Shown: one piece after another, positions 36,639-45,772 of the stretch
Layout: each line of letters starts with the position of its first letter
Numbering within the stretch: position 1 is the stretch's first letter
Origin: Salinibacterium sp. SWN167
Lineage (GTDB): Bacteria; Actinomycetota; Actinomycetes; Actinomycetales; Microbacteriaceae
DNA length: 64,000 nucleotides
Assembly: GCF_015864665.1 (NCBI RefSeq)
Contig: NZ_JADYWU010000001.1
Coordinates: 1,054,001-1,118,000 of the forward strand
Direction of reading: 5' to 3'
The notes under the pieces: generated by a model
Told to the model about the DNA's origin: nothing
The model's input: the letters and a program-made list of their open reading frames with translations, nothing else
The model's database searches: none
Made by a program: the position numbers and the translations under genes

Positions 36639-37586
36639 ATGCGGGAGTACGACTACAGCGACCTTAAGGATCTTGCGTCCGATTCGGAGCACAAAGAACA
36701 CATGCTCGCAGTTCTGGTCGAGTTCGACAGATTCTGCGAAGAGCATGGCCTGACGTATTACCTCTCCGGCGGCACTTTGCTTGGAGCCGTCCGACATAAG
36801 GGCTTCATCCCGTGGGACGACGACGTTGACGTCAACATGCCGAGGTCCGATTGCGAGAAGCTTATGAAGCTGTCCGGTGGCCGTATCGGAGACTTCGAGC
36901 TCCTGGCTCCGAACTCATCGCGCGGTTACTTTGCCTACCACTGGAAGCTGTATTCCGAGTCGATCTTGATTGCGAAGCGAAAAGCAGGTGGAATCGGTAG
37001 CAAGGTATACCCCATCTTCTTGGACATCTTTCCCATCGAGGGCCTGCCCGACACAGAAGCAAAGAATGACGCACACTACGCCGAGATCAGGCACCGAAAG
37101 AATCGGGTGAGTCACGCGCAAAACATAAAGCGTTACCGTGGTCCAAACCCATATCGCTTCCTCCGCAGCCACTTGGCAGCTCGTCTCTACCGCACCGTCG
37201 GCGTGCAGTCGCTCTTCGATAAGGTCATTGACCACGCGGCCTCGATGAGGGTCGAAGACTCTGACTACATCGGCGTGATGATGACGAACGTCCATACGAC
37301 CGAAGAACGCGTCTTGAAGTCCGAGTATTCTCCCATAATCAAGATGGAGTTCGAGGGGCACATGCTTTCGTGCCCGGCGGGATACGACACGTATCTTCGC
37401 CAGCTATATGGGGCGAACTACATGGAGTGGTTGCCTGTGCACCAGCGAATCCCACGCCACAACTTCGCGACTTTCTTGTCCTATACTGAAGGGGAAAAGC
37501 CGTCGGTCGCCTATGCGCAGCCGGAGGCCGTGGATCCTGAAAGGCCGATCGCCGACGACGAAGACATGCTTGATGATGTGGAGTGA
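36639..37586 (+). CDS. LicD-family phosphotransferase
   Basis: The product (315 aa from ATG 36639, or 326 from the GTG at 36606) has the LicD/nucleotidyltransferase core YYLSGGTLLGAVRHKG followed by FIPWDDDVDVNM, with the acidic metal-binding residues. LicD proteins transfer phosphocholine or other phosphoalcohols from CDP-activated donors to teichoic acids and glycans. The choline uptake and activation genes of the lic1 type are absent, so the CDP-polyol made by a neighbouring cytidylyltransferase is a more likely donor. I prefer the ATG because the GTG lies in the upstream tandem repeat; AAGGAG is 11 nt before the ATG. The C-terminal 40 residues are acidic. Confidence 0.82.
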   Translation: MREYDYSDLKDLASDSEHKEHMLAVLVEFDRFCEEHGLTYYLSGGTLLGAVRHKGFIPWDDDVDVNMPRSDCEKLMKLSGGRIGDFELLAPNSSRGYFAYHWKLYSESILIAKRKAGGIGSKVYPIFLDIFPIEGLPDTEAKNDAHYAEIRHRKNRVSHAQNIKRYRGPNPYRFLRSHLAARLYRTVGVQSLFDKVIDHAASMRVEDSDYIGVMMTNVHTTEERVLKSEYSPIIKMEFEGHMLSCPAGYDTYLRQLYGANYMEWLPVHQRIPRHNFATFLSYTEGEKPSVAYAQPEAVDPERPIADDEDMLDDVE

Positions 37587-37616
37587 CGTATTCCGAGAAG
37601 CGAAAGGGCTAAGACA

Positions 37617-38885
37617 GTGAAAATCGCTATATGCGGGCTGGTGAAGAGTGAGAATCTCGGGGAGATGTTCATCGCACGCAGCTTGGAGTACTTGATCTCC
37701 GACGGGCTTCAGAAGGCTGATCCGGGAATCGAAATCGAGTACGTGGAAGTCGACCTTCTCGGCCGGAATGACACGATCTTCGAGATTGACGATGCCCGCG
37801 AACGGCGACTTCGGAACTACCATCAGTACAGCGAGAAGGGGCAACTCACTGAGAAGGCGTTCCTGTACTTGCAGCGAAAAGGCCGCGAAGCTAAGTCCAA
37901 ATCGGTACAGAACCTCATCAGCAGGGCTCGGCACCTGATTTGGAAGCTTGGTCGCAACTACCGCAAGCGGTTGGCAAGCTACTTCGATCTGAAGCTCGAA
38001 GGGGTCGACTACATCGTCATCGATGGCGCCGGTCTCCTTGAGTACAGCTATAACGAGTACCACTGGTCATTGCTGCTCATCAGCGAATACGCGGAGCGGC
38101 ACAATCTCGAAGTGGTTTATAACGCCATTGGGAGAGCCGGTGCGTTCGATGAGCGTGACTTCGGAAGCACGATCCTCAAAAGGGCGCTCCAGTCTCCGGC
38201 CGTCACGTACGTGTCGGCCAGAGATAATCTGGACGCAGTCCAAGCGTGCGCTGGCCCGGGGCACAAGGTCAAGTTGCTCGCAGACTCGGCTTTTTGGATG
38301 AAGGAAGCCTACGCGATCGACACCGGCGTGGAACGAAAGAAGATCGGTATCGGTCTCATCCGGGGCAACTCACTGCAAGGCTACGGGGTCAGCTTTGACG
38401 CGAAACAGTGGGTGACTCTTTTCGCTGGAATCGCGACGACTCTTCGCGAGCGCGGATACGATTTCGAGTTCTTCACCAACGGGCTGCCGGGCGACGTCAA
38501 ATTGGGTAAGCGAGTCCTTAAGAGGCTAAAGCTGCCGGATTCCTATCTGGTTGATAGGCCCGTCGACGACACTGTTCTGTGCGAAACGATCAATGGCTAT
38601 GAGGCCATCATTACCTGTCGGATGCACTCATCCATCGCGGCGTTCACCATGGATGTGCCATCGGTGATCCTGTCGTGGAACGACAAGGTTGAAAAGCTGA
38701 TGACGATCATCGGGTACCCCGAACGCGCCATCCAGCAGAAGGACTTCCGGCCGGACCTTATTGTCGATCGCATGGAGAAAGCAAAGAGCGAAGGAATCGA
38801 CCCTGAACTTCTCTCTGCGATGAAAGATAAGGCACAAGAGAGCGTCACTGACTACCTCGATAGGATCCTCAATGTCCGCAACTGA
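37617..38885 (+). CDS. Polysaccharide pyruvyl transferase family protein (second copy)
   Basis: The 422-residue protein begins IAICGLVKSENLGEMFIARS and has YIVIDGAGLLEYSYNEY in place of the usual glycine-rich site. It ends with the family's motif EAIITCRMHSSIAAFTMDVPSVILSW (R-x-H). It probably adds pyruvate, or an analogous group, to a sugar of the polymer. It shares layout but not close identity with the copy at 26672. The GTG start is 30 nt after licD, and the cytidylyltransferase follows 30 nt later, so the genes form one operon. Confidence 0.78.
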   Translation: MKIAICGLVKSENLGEMFIARSLEYLISDGLQKADPGIEIEYVEVDLLGRNDTIFEIDDARERRLRNYHQYSEKGQLTEKAFLYLQRKGREAKSKSVQNLISRARHLIWKLGRNYRKRLASYFDLKLEGVDYIVIDGAGLLEYSYNEYHWSLLLISEYAERHNLEVVYNAIGRAGAFDERDFGSTILKRALQSPAVTYVSARDNLDAVQACAGPGHKVKLLADSAFWMKEAYAIDTGVERKKIGIGLIRGNSLQGYGVSFDAKQWVTLFAGIATTLRERGYDFEFFTNGLPGDVKLGKRVLKRLKLPDSYLVDRPVDDTVLCETINGYEAIITCRMHSSIAAFTMDVPSVILSWNDKVEKLMTIIGYPERAIQQKDFRPDLIVDRMEKAKSEGIDPELLSAMKDKAQESVTDYLDRILNVRN

Positions 38886-38915
38886 ACACTGTTCGATGTC
38901 TCCAGGAGTTTTGCG

Positions 38916-39626
38916 ATGATTACAGCACTGTTGACGGCAGCGGGAACCGGTTCACGGATGAAACAGGACATCCCGAAGCAGTTCATGCACGTAAAGAATA
39001 AGCCGCTGATCGTCTACACTCTGGAGGCCTTTCAAGAACACCCCTCCATTGATGCAATCGTTGTCGTCACGCTCCCGTCATGGATTGACGTCGTCTCGGC
39101 ATATGCGAAACAGCACGGAATCACGAAGTTGCAGGCTATCGTGCCGGGCGGCGCGAGCGGTCAGGAATCGATCAACAACGGTCTTCTGAAGATCAGGGCT
39201 GACGGAGCTTCGGATGACGATATCGTCATGATCCACGACGGGAACCGGTGCCTCGTCTCGTCGGAGATCATCTCTGATAGTGTCGCCGTGTTCAAAGCCA
39301 AGGGCAGTGCAGTCGCTGCTATTCCTTGTGTCGAAGCTGTGTTCAGGAGTCATGACGAAGGAGCATCGTCCACGGTTTCCATTCCCCGCGAGCAGTTATT
39401 TCGAACCCAGACACCGCATGCATACACGCTCGGCAAGCTCATGTGGGCTCACGAGCAGGCGAAACTCCAGGGCGTTGAAGACACAGCGGCATCATGCGTG
39501 CTTATGCAAGAGCTCGGCGAGACGGTTTATCTCTCGGCCGGTTCGGAACAGAATCTGAAGATCACCACCATGGACGATCTCTACATCTTCGAGTCGATTC
39601 TCGATGCCCGGAAGAGTGCTGGGTGA
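38916..39626 (+). CDS. IspD/TarI-type cytidylyltransferase (second copy)
   Basis: The 236-residue enzyme has the nucleotide loop ALLTAAGTGSRMKQDIPKQF, then VMIHDGNRCLV and the C-terminal NLKITTMDDLYIF. The HDGNRCLV block replaces the HDGARPL of housekeeping IspD, and the operon partners are LicD, a pyruvyl transferase and an SDR. Both suggest a dedicated CDP-polyol activator. It is clearly a paralogue of the enzyme at 22731 but diverged. AGGAG lies upstream of the ATG at 38916. The exact polyol is unknown. Confidence 0.83.
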   Translation: MITALLTAAGTGSRMKQDIPKQFMHVKNKPLIVYTLEAFQEHPSIDAIVVVTLPSWIDVVSAYAKQHGITKLQAIVPGGASGQESINNGLLKIRADGASDDDIVMIHDGNRCLVSSEIISDSVAVFKAKGSAVAAIPCVEAVFRSHDEGASSTVSIPREQLFRTQTPHAYTLGKLMWAHEQAKLQGVEDTAASCVLMQELGETVYLSAGSEQNLKITTMDDLYIFESILDARKSAG

Positions 39627-39630
39627 GCTG

Positions 39631-40701
39631 ATGGCGTATAGCAGTTCCTACTGGGACGACCTCCGTACGGCGTTGGCGTGTATCCCCGATGCGAAGAAGC
39701 TCCACGGAACCCGTATTCTCGTGACCGGAGCGACGGGGATGATCTGCTCATCAATTGTCGACGTTCTCCTCTTCATGAACCGAGAGCACGGCGCGAATAT
39801 CACTGTCTTCGCCGCGGGCCGCAGTGAGCAGGCTGCCGTCGAGCGGTTCGCACGTTTTTCGGCGGGCGACTCCGGCATCGTCTTCGTGCCGTATGACGCG
39901 ACGTCGAGCGAAGGAGTCGCGCTTGATTCGGATGTTGACTACATCATCCATGGCGCAAGCAACGCGAATCCCGCCCTATACATGGAGCGACCTGTAGATA
40001 CGATGCTTGCGAACATTCTCGGGCTGTCGAGTATGTTTGACTTGGCTCGCGCCACTTCGGCACGAAAGCTCCTGTATATCTCGTCGAGCGAGGTCTACGG
40101 AAAGAGTGAGGGCACGCACCCGTATGCGGAGAACGACTTCGGTTACCTGGACATCTTGAACGAGCGTGCGGGGTACCCGTCATCGAAGCGTGCGGGAGAG
40201 TCGCTGTGTGTCGCTTATGGGATGCAGTACGGCATTGACTCCGTGATCGTGAGACCCGGACATATTTACGGGCCGTCGATTCGGAGTTCGGACAATCGCG
40301 CTTCGGCGGAATTCACCCGGAATGCTGTCGCCGGGAACGATGTGGTTTTGAGAAGCAAAGGGAGCCAGCTGCGCTCGTACTGTTACTCGCTCGATTGCGC
40401 ATCGGCGATTCTCACTGTTCTCCTTCAAGGAGAGCGGGCCAACGCCTATAACATCTCGAACCCTCACTCCATCTGCACAATCAGTGACATCGCGGAGGCC
40501 ATTGCGCACGCGGGAGGGGTAGAAGCTCGCTACGACCTCTCGGCAGAGTCAGGGTTGAGCGCCCCCAGTCTGATGCAGAACTCATCGTTGGCCTCAGATA
40601 AGTTAGAGGCGCTAGGGTGGAAACCGGCCTTCGATCTTGAGCGCGGCGTCGGCAGAATGATGTCGGTGCTGAAAGAACCCGGCGGGCCATTCTCGGTCTA
40701 G
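39631..40701 (+). CDS. Extended SDR NAD-dependent epimerase/dehydratase
   Basis: The 356-residue protein has the NAD-binding GTRILVTGATGMICSS, in which the usual third glycine region reads GMICSS rather than GFIGS. It also has YIIHGASNANP, the serine block LLYISSSEVYGKSEG and the catalytic YPSSKRAGE (Y-x3-K). It would reduce, epimerise or dehydrate a nucleotide sugar or CDP-linked product. The ATG at 39631 lies 5 nt after the cytidylyltransferase stop, so the two are coupled. In other genomes SDR/IspD/LicD sets occur in capsule loci; the product here is not deducible. Confidence 0.83.
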   Translation: MAYSSSYWDDLRTALACIPDAKKLHGTRILVTGATGMICSSIVDVLLFMNREHGANITVFAAGRSEQAAVERFARFSAGDSGIVFVPYDATSSEGVALDSDVDYIIHGASNANPALYMERPVDTMLANILGLSSMFDLARATSARKLLYISSSEVYGKSEGTHPYAENDFGYLDILNERAGYPSSKRAGESLCVAYGMQYGIDSVIVRPGHIYGPSIRSSDNRASAEFTRNAVAGNDVVLRSKGSQLRSYCYSLDCASAILTVLLQGERANAYNISNPHSICTISDIAEAIAHAGGVEARYDLSAESGLSAPSLMQNSSLASDKLEALGWKPAFDLERGVGRMMSVLKEPGGPFSV

Positions 40702-40780
40702 CGGCATTAGTCACGGCATTTCATCCGGTCCCGACGACGACCAATCGCTCGAAACATTGATCATTGGCGCCGTCGTGCGC

Positions 40781-41085
40781 TTATGAATTTCCAGTAACCC
40801 GGTAAGTGGCACCTGGCCATTGTTCGACTGAATTGACACAGCGACCGTCGGCGGAGTTCTTGATGCCGGGAAGGTCTGCCGGCGTGAGTCCTCGGTATTC
40901 GGCGTGCTCAGGCTGCACCACCGCTGTATCCACCGCCTCACCAAGGTAGTGCGGGGTGAAGCCGAGGCCGGCGAGCTCGTCATCGCCGTACAGGGGATCA
41001 TGCACGAGCGCTGTTGCGTTCTGGCCGTCGTCAGGTAGGACACCAAGACTGTTCGCGAACTCTGCGACCGTGGCATCGTCGTGAA
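40781..41085 (-). pseudogene. Tandem partial copy of the UDP-HexNAc dehydrogenase 3' end
   Basis: The frame reads HDPLYGDDELAGLGFTPHYL, then DTAVVQPEHAEYRGLTPADL and QWPGATYRVTG, ending at 40781. The intact gene just upstream on the same strand ends with DPLYTDDELGALGFAPFHW, VVVQADHAEYRTLTEEQL and QWPNATYRVIG. About 75 C-terminal codons are clearly paralogous and everything before them is missing. The stop of the intact gene is about 75 nt from this copy. It is diverged enough to be an old paralogue rather than a fresh duplication. Confidence 0.85.
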
Positions 41086-41160
41086 AAAGGGTGAGTCGAT
41101 CTTCGATGGAGCGGTTGCCGAAGCTGTCGTAGTGCTGAAAGTCGCACTCCGCGCTACGCG

Positions 41161-42450
41161 CTAGGCCGTACCGATGACCCGGTACGTGGCATTCGGCCAC
41201 TGACCGGCAGAACTCACGCGGCGACCATCGATGAAGGTGCGGATGCCCGGCAGCTGTTCCTCGGTCAGAGTGCGGTACTCGGCATGGTCGGCCTGCACTA
41301 CGACGGCGTCGACAGACTCGCCCCAGTGGAACGGCGCAAAGCCGAGCGCACCAAGTTCGTCGTCGGTGTAGAGCGGGTCTTGCACGCTCACGACGGCTCC
41401 ACGGGCTTCGAGAGCGGCGACAGTCGGGAATACGCCCGAGAACGCCGTCTCTTTTACGCCGCCGCGGTACGCGGCACCCAGTACCGCGACGCGCTGGCCC
41501 GTGAGGTCTCCATGGGCGCCCTCGAGCATCCCGACCGCATATTCGGGCATACCCGCGTTCGCCTCACGAGCGGCGCGCACAACAGTCGCGTCAGGGTCGT
41601 TCCAGAGGTACAGGCGTGGGTAGACCGGAATGCAGTGTCCGCCAACCGCAATTCCGGGCTGGTGGATGTGGCTGAACGGTTGCGAATTTGTGGCCTCGAT
41701 GACCTGATAGATATCGATACCCGTCTTGTCCGCAAACCGAGCGAACTGATTGGCGAGGCCGATGTTTACATCGCGGTAGGTGGTCTCAGCGAGCTTAGCG
41801 AGCTCGGATGCTTCGGCTGATCCGAGATCCCAGACACCGTTGGGGCGCTTGAGGTCGGGGCGCTCGTCGAAGTCGAGAACAGCGTTGTAGAAGTCGGTGG
41901 CGCGAGCCGCGCCCTCGTCAGAGAGCCCGCCTATGAGCTTCGGGTACTTGCGGAGGTCTTCAAACACGCGACCCGTCAGCACTCGCTCGGGCGAGAACAC
42001 CAGGTGGAAGTCGGTGCCCTCCGTGAGGCCAGAAACTTCTTCAAGCAGCGGCTTCCAGCGTGTGCGGGTGGTGCCCACCGGCAGGGTGGTCTCGTAGGAA
42101 ACGAGAGTGCCGGGGGTGAGGTGTTCGCCGAGCGAGCGGGTCGCGACATCCATCCATCCAAAGTCGGGGTTGGCGTCATTGTCGACGAAGAGTGGAACGA
42201 CCAGCACTACTGCATCAGCGCCGGGGATCGCGTCGGCGTAGTCGGTGGTTGCGCGCAGCTTGCCGGCGGGCACAAGTTCGCTCAGGCGCTCTTGCAGGTG
42301 GGCTTCACCGGGGAACGGCTCGATGCCCTTGTTGATGAGATCAACAAAGCTCGCGTTGATGTCTACTCCCACGACTTCGTGGCCCTTTGAAGCGAATTGA
42401 ACGGCCAAAGGGAGGCCAATTTTGCCGAGAGCAACTACCGCAATTTTCAC
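41161..42450 (-). CDS. UDP-N-acetyl-D-mannosamine/-glucosamine dehydrogenase
   Basis: The 429-residue NAD-dependent dehydrogenase begins KIAVVALGKIGLPLAVQFA, has SYETTLPVGTTRTRW and the catalytic cysteine in AVGGHCIPVYPRLY, and ends with the UDP-binding domain AVLGAAYRGGVKE. The GGHCIP form and overall pattern fit the WecC/WbpA group, which makes UDP-HexNAc uronic acids, rather than Ugd. It could feed the WbpB/E/D-like enzymes at 51.5-54.2 kb. The GTG start has AAGGA upstream. Two decayed relatives lie at 35.7 and 40.8 kb. Confidence 0.87.
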   Translation of the reverse strand: MKIAVVALGKIGLPLAVQFASKGHEVVGVDINASFVDLINKGIEPFPGEAHLQERLSELVPAGKLRATTDYADAIPGADAVVLVVPLFVDNDANPDFGWMDVATRSLGEHLTPGTLVSYETTLPVGTTRTRWKPLLEEVSGLTEGTDFHLVFSPERVLTGRVFEDLRKYPKLIGGLSDEGAARATDFYNAVLDFDERPDLKRPNGVWDLGSAEASELAKLAETTYRDVNIGLANQFARFADKTGIDIYQVIEATNSQPFSHIHQPGIAVGGHCIPVYPRLYLWNDPDATVVRAAREANAGMPEYAVGMLEGAHGDLTGQRVAVLGAAYRGGVKETAFSGVFPTVAALEARGAVVSVQDPLYTDDELGALGFAPFHWGESVDAVVVQADHAEYRTLTEEQLPGIRTFIDGRRVSSAGQWPNATYRVIGTA

Positions 42451-42634
42451 GAAACCGAGTCCTTAGAGTTGTGTGACGCAACGCTTACGCGCAGTCAAGT
42501 CTAAAGCGCAACGGCTGTGGATGCTGGCGTTTGGTTAGCGGCGCACAACACTGCCTGTCGGGCGTTCGGCAGGTGCGAAGCGGTACTCTTGGGGCGAGCG
42601 TAATTCAGCAAACATACTCCGTGAAAGGTCTCGC

Positions 42635-42811
42635 ATGACCCTCGAGTTCATTCCAGCCTTCGAGCCAGTCGTCGGCACTGAGGTCGTCGTCCCGTCGTCG
42701 ACCGTTGTGGCGTCGCAGGTGCCGTTTGCGCTCGCGCACCCGTCGCTCGGCGAGGGAAACCTCGAGCGCAGCGTGGACGCTGGCGCCGAATATGTGACCG
42801 CTGGTGCGTAA
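42635..42811 (+). CDS. Small hypothetical ORF leading a glycan operon
   Basis: A 58-codon frame begins at ATG 42635 with AAAGG 6 nt ahead, and its stop overlaps the GTG of the next gene. It starts MTLEFIPAFEPVVGTEVVVP and is neither clearly membrane nor secreted. The beginning faintly recalls the N-terminus of DegT-type aminotransferases (FIPxxxPxxG), so it could be a truncated relic of one. It could also be a leader that couples translation of the downstream transferase. Confidence 0.4.
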   Translation: MTLEFIPAFEPVVGTEVVVPSSTVVASQVPFALAHPSLGEGNLERSVDAGAEYVTAGA

Positions 42812-43982
42812 GAACTTTATGGTGAATGTGATCCGCAACCTCCGGGCACGAGCAGCCCAGGGCCTCACAATGATGAAGCTCGCGCAGCGCGGCGTCGGCA
42901 AGCCTGGCACGGCCCCCACTGGTGATCAGGGAGAGCGTGTGCTCATCGGGCCCGCGAACAGTGCCGGACAGGGGTATCAGTGGGCGCGTTCGTTTGAGCG
43001 GGCCAAACCTGACGTGCGGGCGACGAGCATGCAGCTCATTGCCGATGACGCATTCAAGTTCCCCGTCGATCTCCCCGCCCACGCTGGCTATGCGGCATTC
43101 TCGCGCTCGTGGCAGCGCGCCCAGTTCGAAGCGCTCACGCAGTATCGCGCTGTGCTTATTGAATCGAACCGCGGGGTCGCGGGCCGCCTTTATAACTCGG
43201 CGGCGGGTCAAGCTCAGGCGCTCACGGCTCGTGGCGTGCAAGTGGGTCTTATCTTCCACGGCTCCGACATCCGCGATCCCGATCGGCATCTGGCCGTCGA
43301 ACCCGACTCCTACTTCGCATCTAGCCCAGAATTCGCGGAGACGATGCGCGGTGTTACCCGTCGTAGCCAAGAGCTGATTGCCGCGACTGGGGCTCCAGTC
43401 TTTGTCTCGACGGTCGATTTACTGAGCGATGTTCCTCACGCGACGTGGTTGCCGACGGTTGTCGACCCGCCCCTGTGGGCGGGGGGCCAGATCCCGCTCA
43501 GTCACGGCGGGGTGCCTCAAGTCGTGCACGTGCCCTCTAAGTCATTCATCAAAGGAACTGAACTCATCGAAGAGAGTATGCGCGAGCTGCACGAGCTGGG
43601 GCTCATCCGATACCAGAGTGTGAGCGGGGTTCCACACTCAGAGATGCCAGAACTCTATCGATCGGCGGACATCGTTCTCGATCAGTTCCGTGGCGGTCCC
43701 TACGGTGTCGCGGCCTGCGAGGCGATGGCCGCCGGGCGCATCGTTGTCTCTCACGTGCCGCACCGCGATCGAGTCGCGGAGCTTACCGGCGAAGAACTTC
43801 CTATAATCGAGGCCTCAGCAGCAGCGCTGCGCGAGACGATCCTCCGTATAATCGCAGAGCCCGCCGAGGCGCTCGAGCGCGCGGCGGCCGGACCGGGGTT
43901 CGTTACTCGAATCCACAACGGGGACAAGAGCGGCCGTGTGCTCGCGGTGTGGGTCGATGGAGTCGAGGGGGGAGCACGATGA
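42804..43982 (+). CDS. Glycosyltransferase, GT-B fold
   Basis: The 392-residue protein contains VLIGPANSAGQGYQWARSFE near the start, VGLIFHGSDIRDPDRHL, and the C-terminal MPELYRSADIVLDQFRGGPYGVAACEAMAAGRIVV. The last block is a GT4-like donor site with the EX7E-type acidic residues. It overlaps the small ORF before it and the ABC transporter after it (ATGA). An ATG at 42819 is an alternative start. Donor sugar and acceptor are unknown; the operon suggests a lipid-linked glycan. Confidence 0.75.
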   Translation: MRKNFMVNVIRNLRARAAQGLTMMKLAQRGVGKPGTAPTGDQGERVLIGPANSAGQGYQWARSFERAKPDVRATSMQLIADDAFKFPVDLPAHAGYAAFSRSWQRAQFEALTQYRAVLIESNRGVAGRLYNSAAGQAQALTARGVQVGLIFHGSDIRDPDRHLAVEPDSYFASSPEFAETMRGVTRRSQELIAATGAPVFVSTVDLLSDVPHATWLPTVVDPPLWAGGQIPLSHGGVPQVVHVPSKSFIKGTELIEESMRELHELGLIRYQSVSGVPHSEMPELYRSADIVLDQFRGGPYGVAACEAMAAGRIVVSHVPHRDRVAELTGEELPIIEASAAALRETILRIIAEPAEALERAAAGPGFVTRIHNGDKSGRVLAVWVDGVEGGAR

Positions 43983-45772
43983 GGAATCTGTGGCGCACAC
44001 TCAATGAGCTGTTCACAGTGCTGCCGGCGGGTGCCAAACCGTACTATGTCTGGTACTCAATAGCGACTAGTCTGCTCGCAATCCTCGACATCATCGCGCT
44101 CACGCTCATCATGCTCGTGGTCACTCCGTTGGTGACCGGCGGCGCAGTCGTTCTTCCGGTGCTCGGAGAGGTGCCTGATTCTGCAACCGTGTGGATCATC
44201 GCAGTCATCTGTCTACTCTTCATTCTGAAGGGCGTGTTCGCGGTCGTGCTGCACTGGTACGCGACGCGCCGCTTCGCCCGGTATGAACTTCAGGTCGGCG
44301 ACGAGCTATTTCAGGGATACACGCGCGCGAGTTGGCTAAAGCGCTCGCAATTGAGTACCGCCGAGGTGACGCGCATCGTCGACAGTTCGATGGCTAATAC
44401 CAACCTCGGGTTCATCTTGCCGCTTGCCCAGGTACCAGGCAACGCACTCACCTTCGTTGCGGTGCTCGGCGTTCTCGTCTTCGCCCAGCCGTTGACTGCG
44501 CTCATCGCCTTCGTATATCTCTCGTTGATCGCGGTATTCATGCTGCTCGTTGTGACTCGTCGATCTCAAGCGGCAGGGCGCGACAACCGCGGTTACGCCT
44601 ACAAGGTTGCGACTGTCATGACAGAGATGGTCGAAGCGCTCAAAGAGGTCGTGCTCCGCGACAAGCTCGAAGAGGTCGGCAGGGTCGTCTCGAAGAACCG
44701 CAAGGTTGCGACCCGCGCGCGGGCAAACATTTCGTTCCTCGGCATCGTCCCGAAGTATGTGTTCGAGTCCGCGCTCATCGGCGGGTTCCTCATCGTGGGG
44801 GGCAGTGCCTACCTCGTCGGTGGAGGAGGGGCGAACGGCACGGCGCAGGCTGTGGTCGCGATCTCGTTATTCGCCGCGACTGGCTTCCGTATGATCCCAG
44901 CCATGAACCAGGTGCAGGCGAGCTTCACCGCCGCATCCGCGAATGAGGTGTACGCACGTGATGTGATCCGGGAGCTCACGGATCTGCGCGGCGACAGCAC
45001 GGCGCAGGAACAGCGCGCCGACACCGCCAAGCTTTCGGTGGCACCGCAGAAACTCGCGCTAGAGAACGTGTGTTTTAGATATCCGGGCGCCGATGCCGAT
45101 GTGCTCAAAAATGTCTCGTTCACTGTGCCATTCGGCTCGAGCCTCGCCATCGTGGGCCCTTCAGGATCAGGCAAATCGACCCTCATCGATATTCTGCTCG
45201 GGCTAAGCGTTCCTACAAGCGGATCGATGTGGATTGACGACGAGCAACTGAACACTGTCATGCGACAGTGGCGGCAACGTGTCGGGTACGTCCCGCAGCG
45301 CGTCGCGCTCTTCGACGCGTCGATCGCCCAGAACGTGGCCCTTACGTGGGAAGACGACTACGATTCCGACCGGGTTACCGCCGCGCTCGCACGCGCGCAC
45401 CTCGAGGAGCTCGCCAGCCGCGGTGCAGGAATCGAGGAGCGGATCGGTGAACGCGGCTCGTCGATATCGGGTGGCCAGCAGCAACGGCTCGGCATCGCGC
45501 GAGCTCTGTACTCCGATCCATTGGTTATCGTGATGGATGAGGCGACGAGTGCTCTCGACACGGCGACCGAGAACCGTGTGACTGAGTCGATGCGCGAGCT
45601 GCAGGGCGAAGTGACCTTCATCACTGTTGCGCACAGGCTCGCGACAATCCGCGAATACGACCGCATTTGCTACCTCGATCAGGGCGAAATCTTGGGCAGT
45701 GGCACGTTCGAGGAGGTCGTCGCGCAGGTTCCCGAATTCCGGCTGCAGGCAGAGCTAGCTGGACTACTATGA
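43979..45772 (+). CDS. ABC exporter half-transporter, PglK/MsbA-type lipid-linked glycan flippase
   Basis: The 597-residue protein fuses six transmembrane helices (residues 15-300) to an ATPase with Walker A VGPSGSGKSTLIDILLG, signature SISGGQQQRLGIARAL, Walker B LVIVMDEATSALD and switch VAHRLATI. It is flanked and overlapped on both sides by glycosyltransferases, the arrangement of PglK-like flippases for oligosaccharide-PP-polyprenol. It would work as a homodimer. It is distinct from the two-gene Wzm/Wzt exporter at 33.9 kb, so the locus has two export routes. The ATG at 43979 overlaps the previous stop. Confidence 0.88.
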   Translation: MRNLWRTLNELFTVLPAGAKPYYVWYSIATSLLAILDIIALTLIMLVVTPLVTGGAVVLPVLGEVPDSATVWIIAVICLLFILKGVFAVVLHWYATRRFARYELQVGDELFQGYTRASWLKRSQLSTAEVTRIVDSSMANTNLGFILPLAQVPGNALTFVAVLGVLVFAQPLTALIAFVYLSLIAVFMLLVVTRRSQAAGRDNRGYAYKVATVMTEMVEALKEVVLRDKLEEVGRVVSKNRKVATRARANISFLGIVPKYVFESALIGGFLIVGGSAYLVGGGGANGTAQAVVAISLFAATGFRMIPAMNQVQASFTAASANEVYARDVIRELTDLRGDSTAQEQRADTAKLSVAPQKLALENVCFRYPGADADVLKNVSFTVPFGSSLAIVGPSGSGKSTLIDILLGLSVPTSGSMWIDDEQLNTVMRQWRQRVGYVPQRVALFDASIAQNVALTWEDDYDSDRVTAALARAHLEELASRGAGIEERIGERGSSISGGQQQRLGIARALYSDPLVIVMDEATSALDTATENRVTESMRELQGEVTFITVAHRLATIREYDRICYLDQGEILGSGTFEEVVAQVPEFRLQAELAGLL

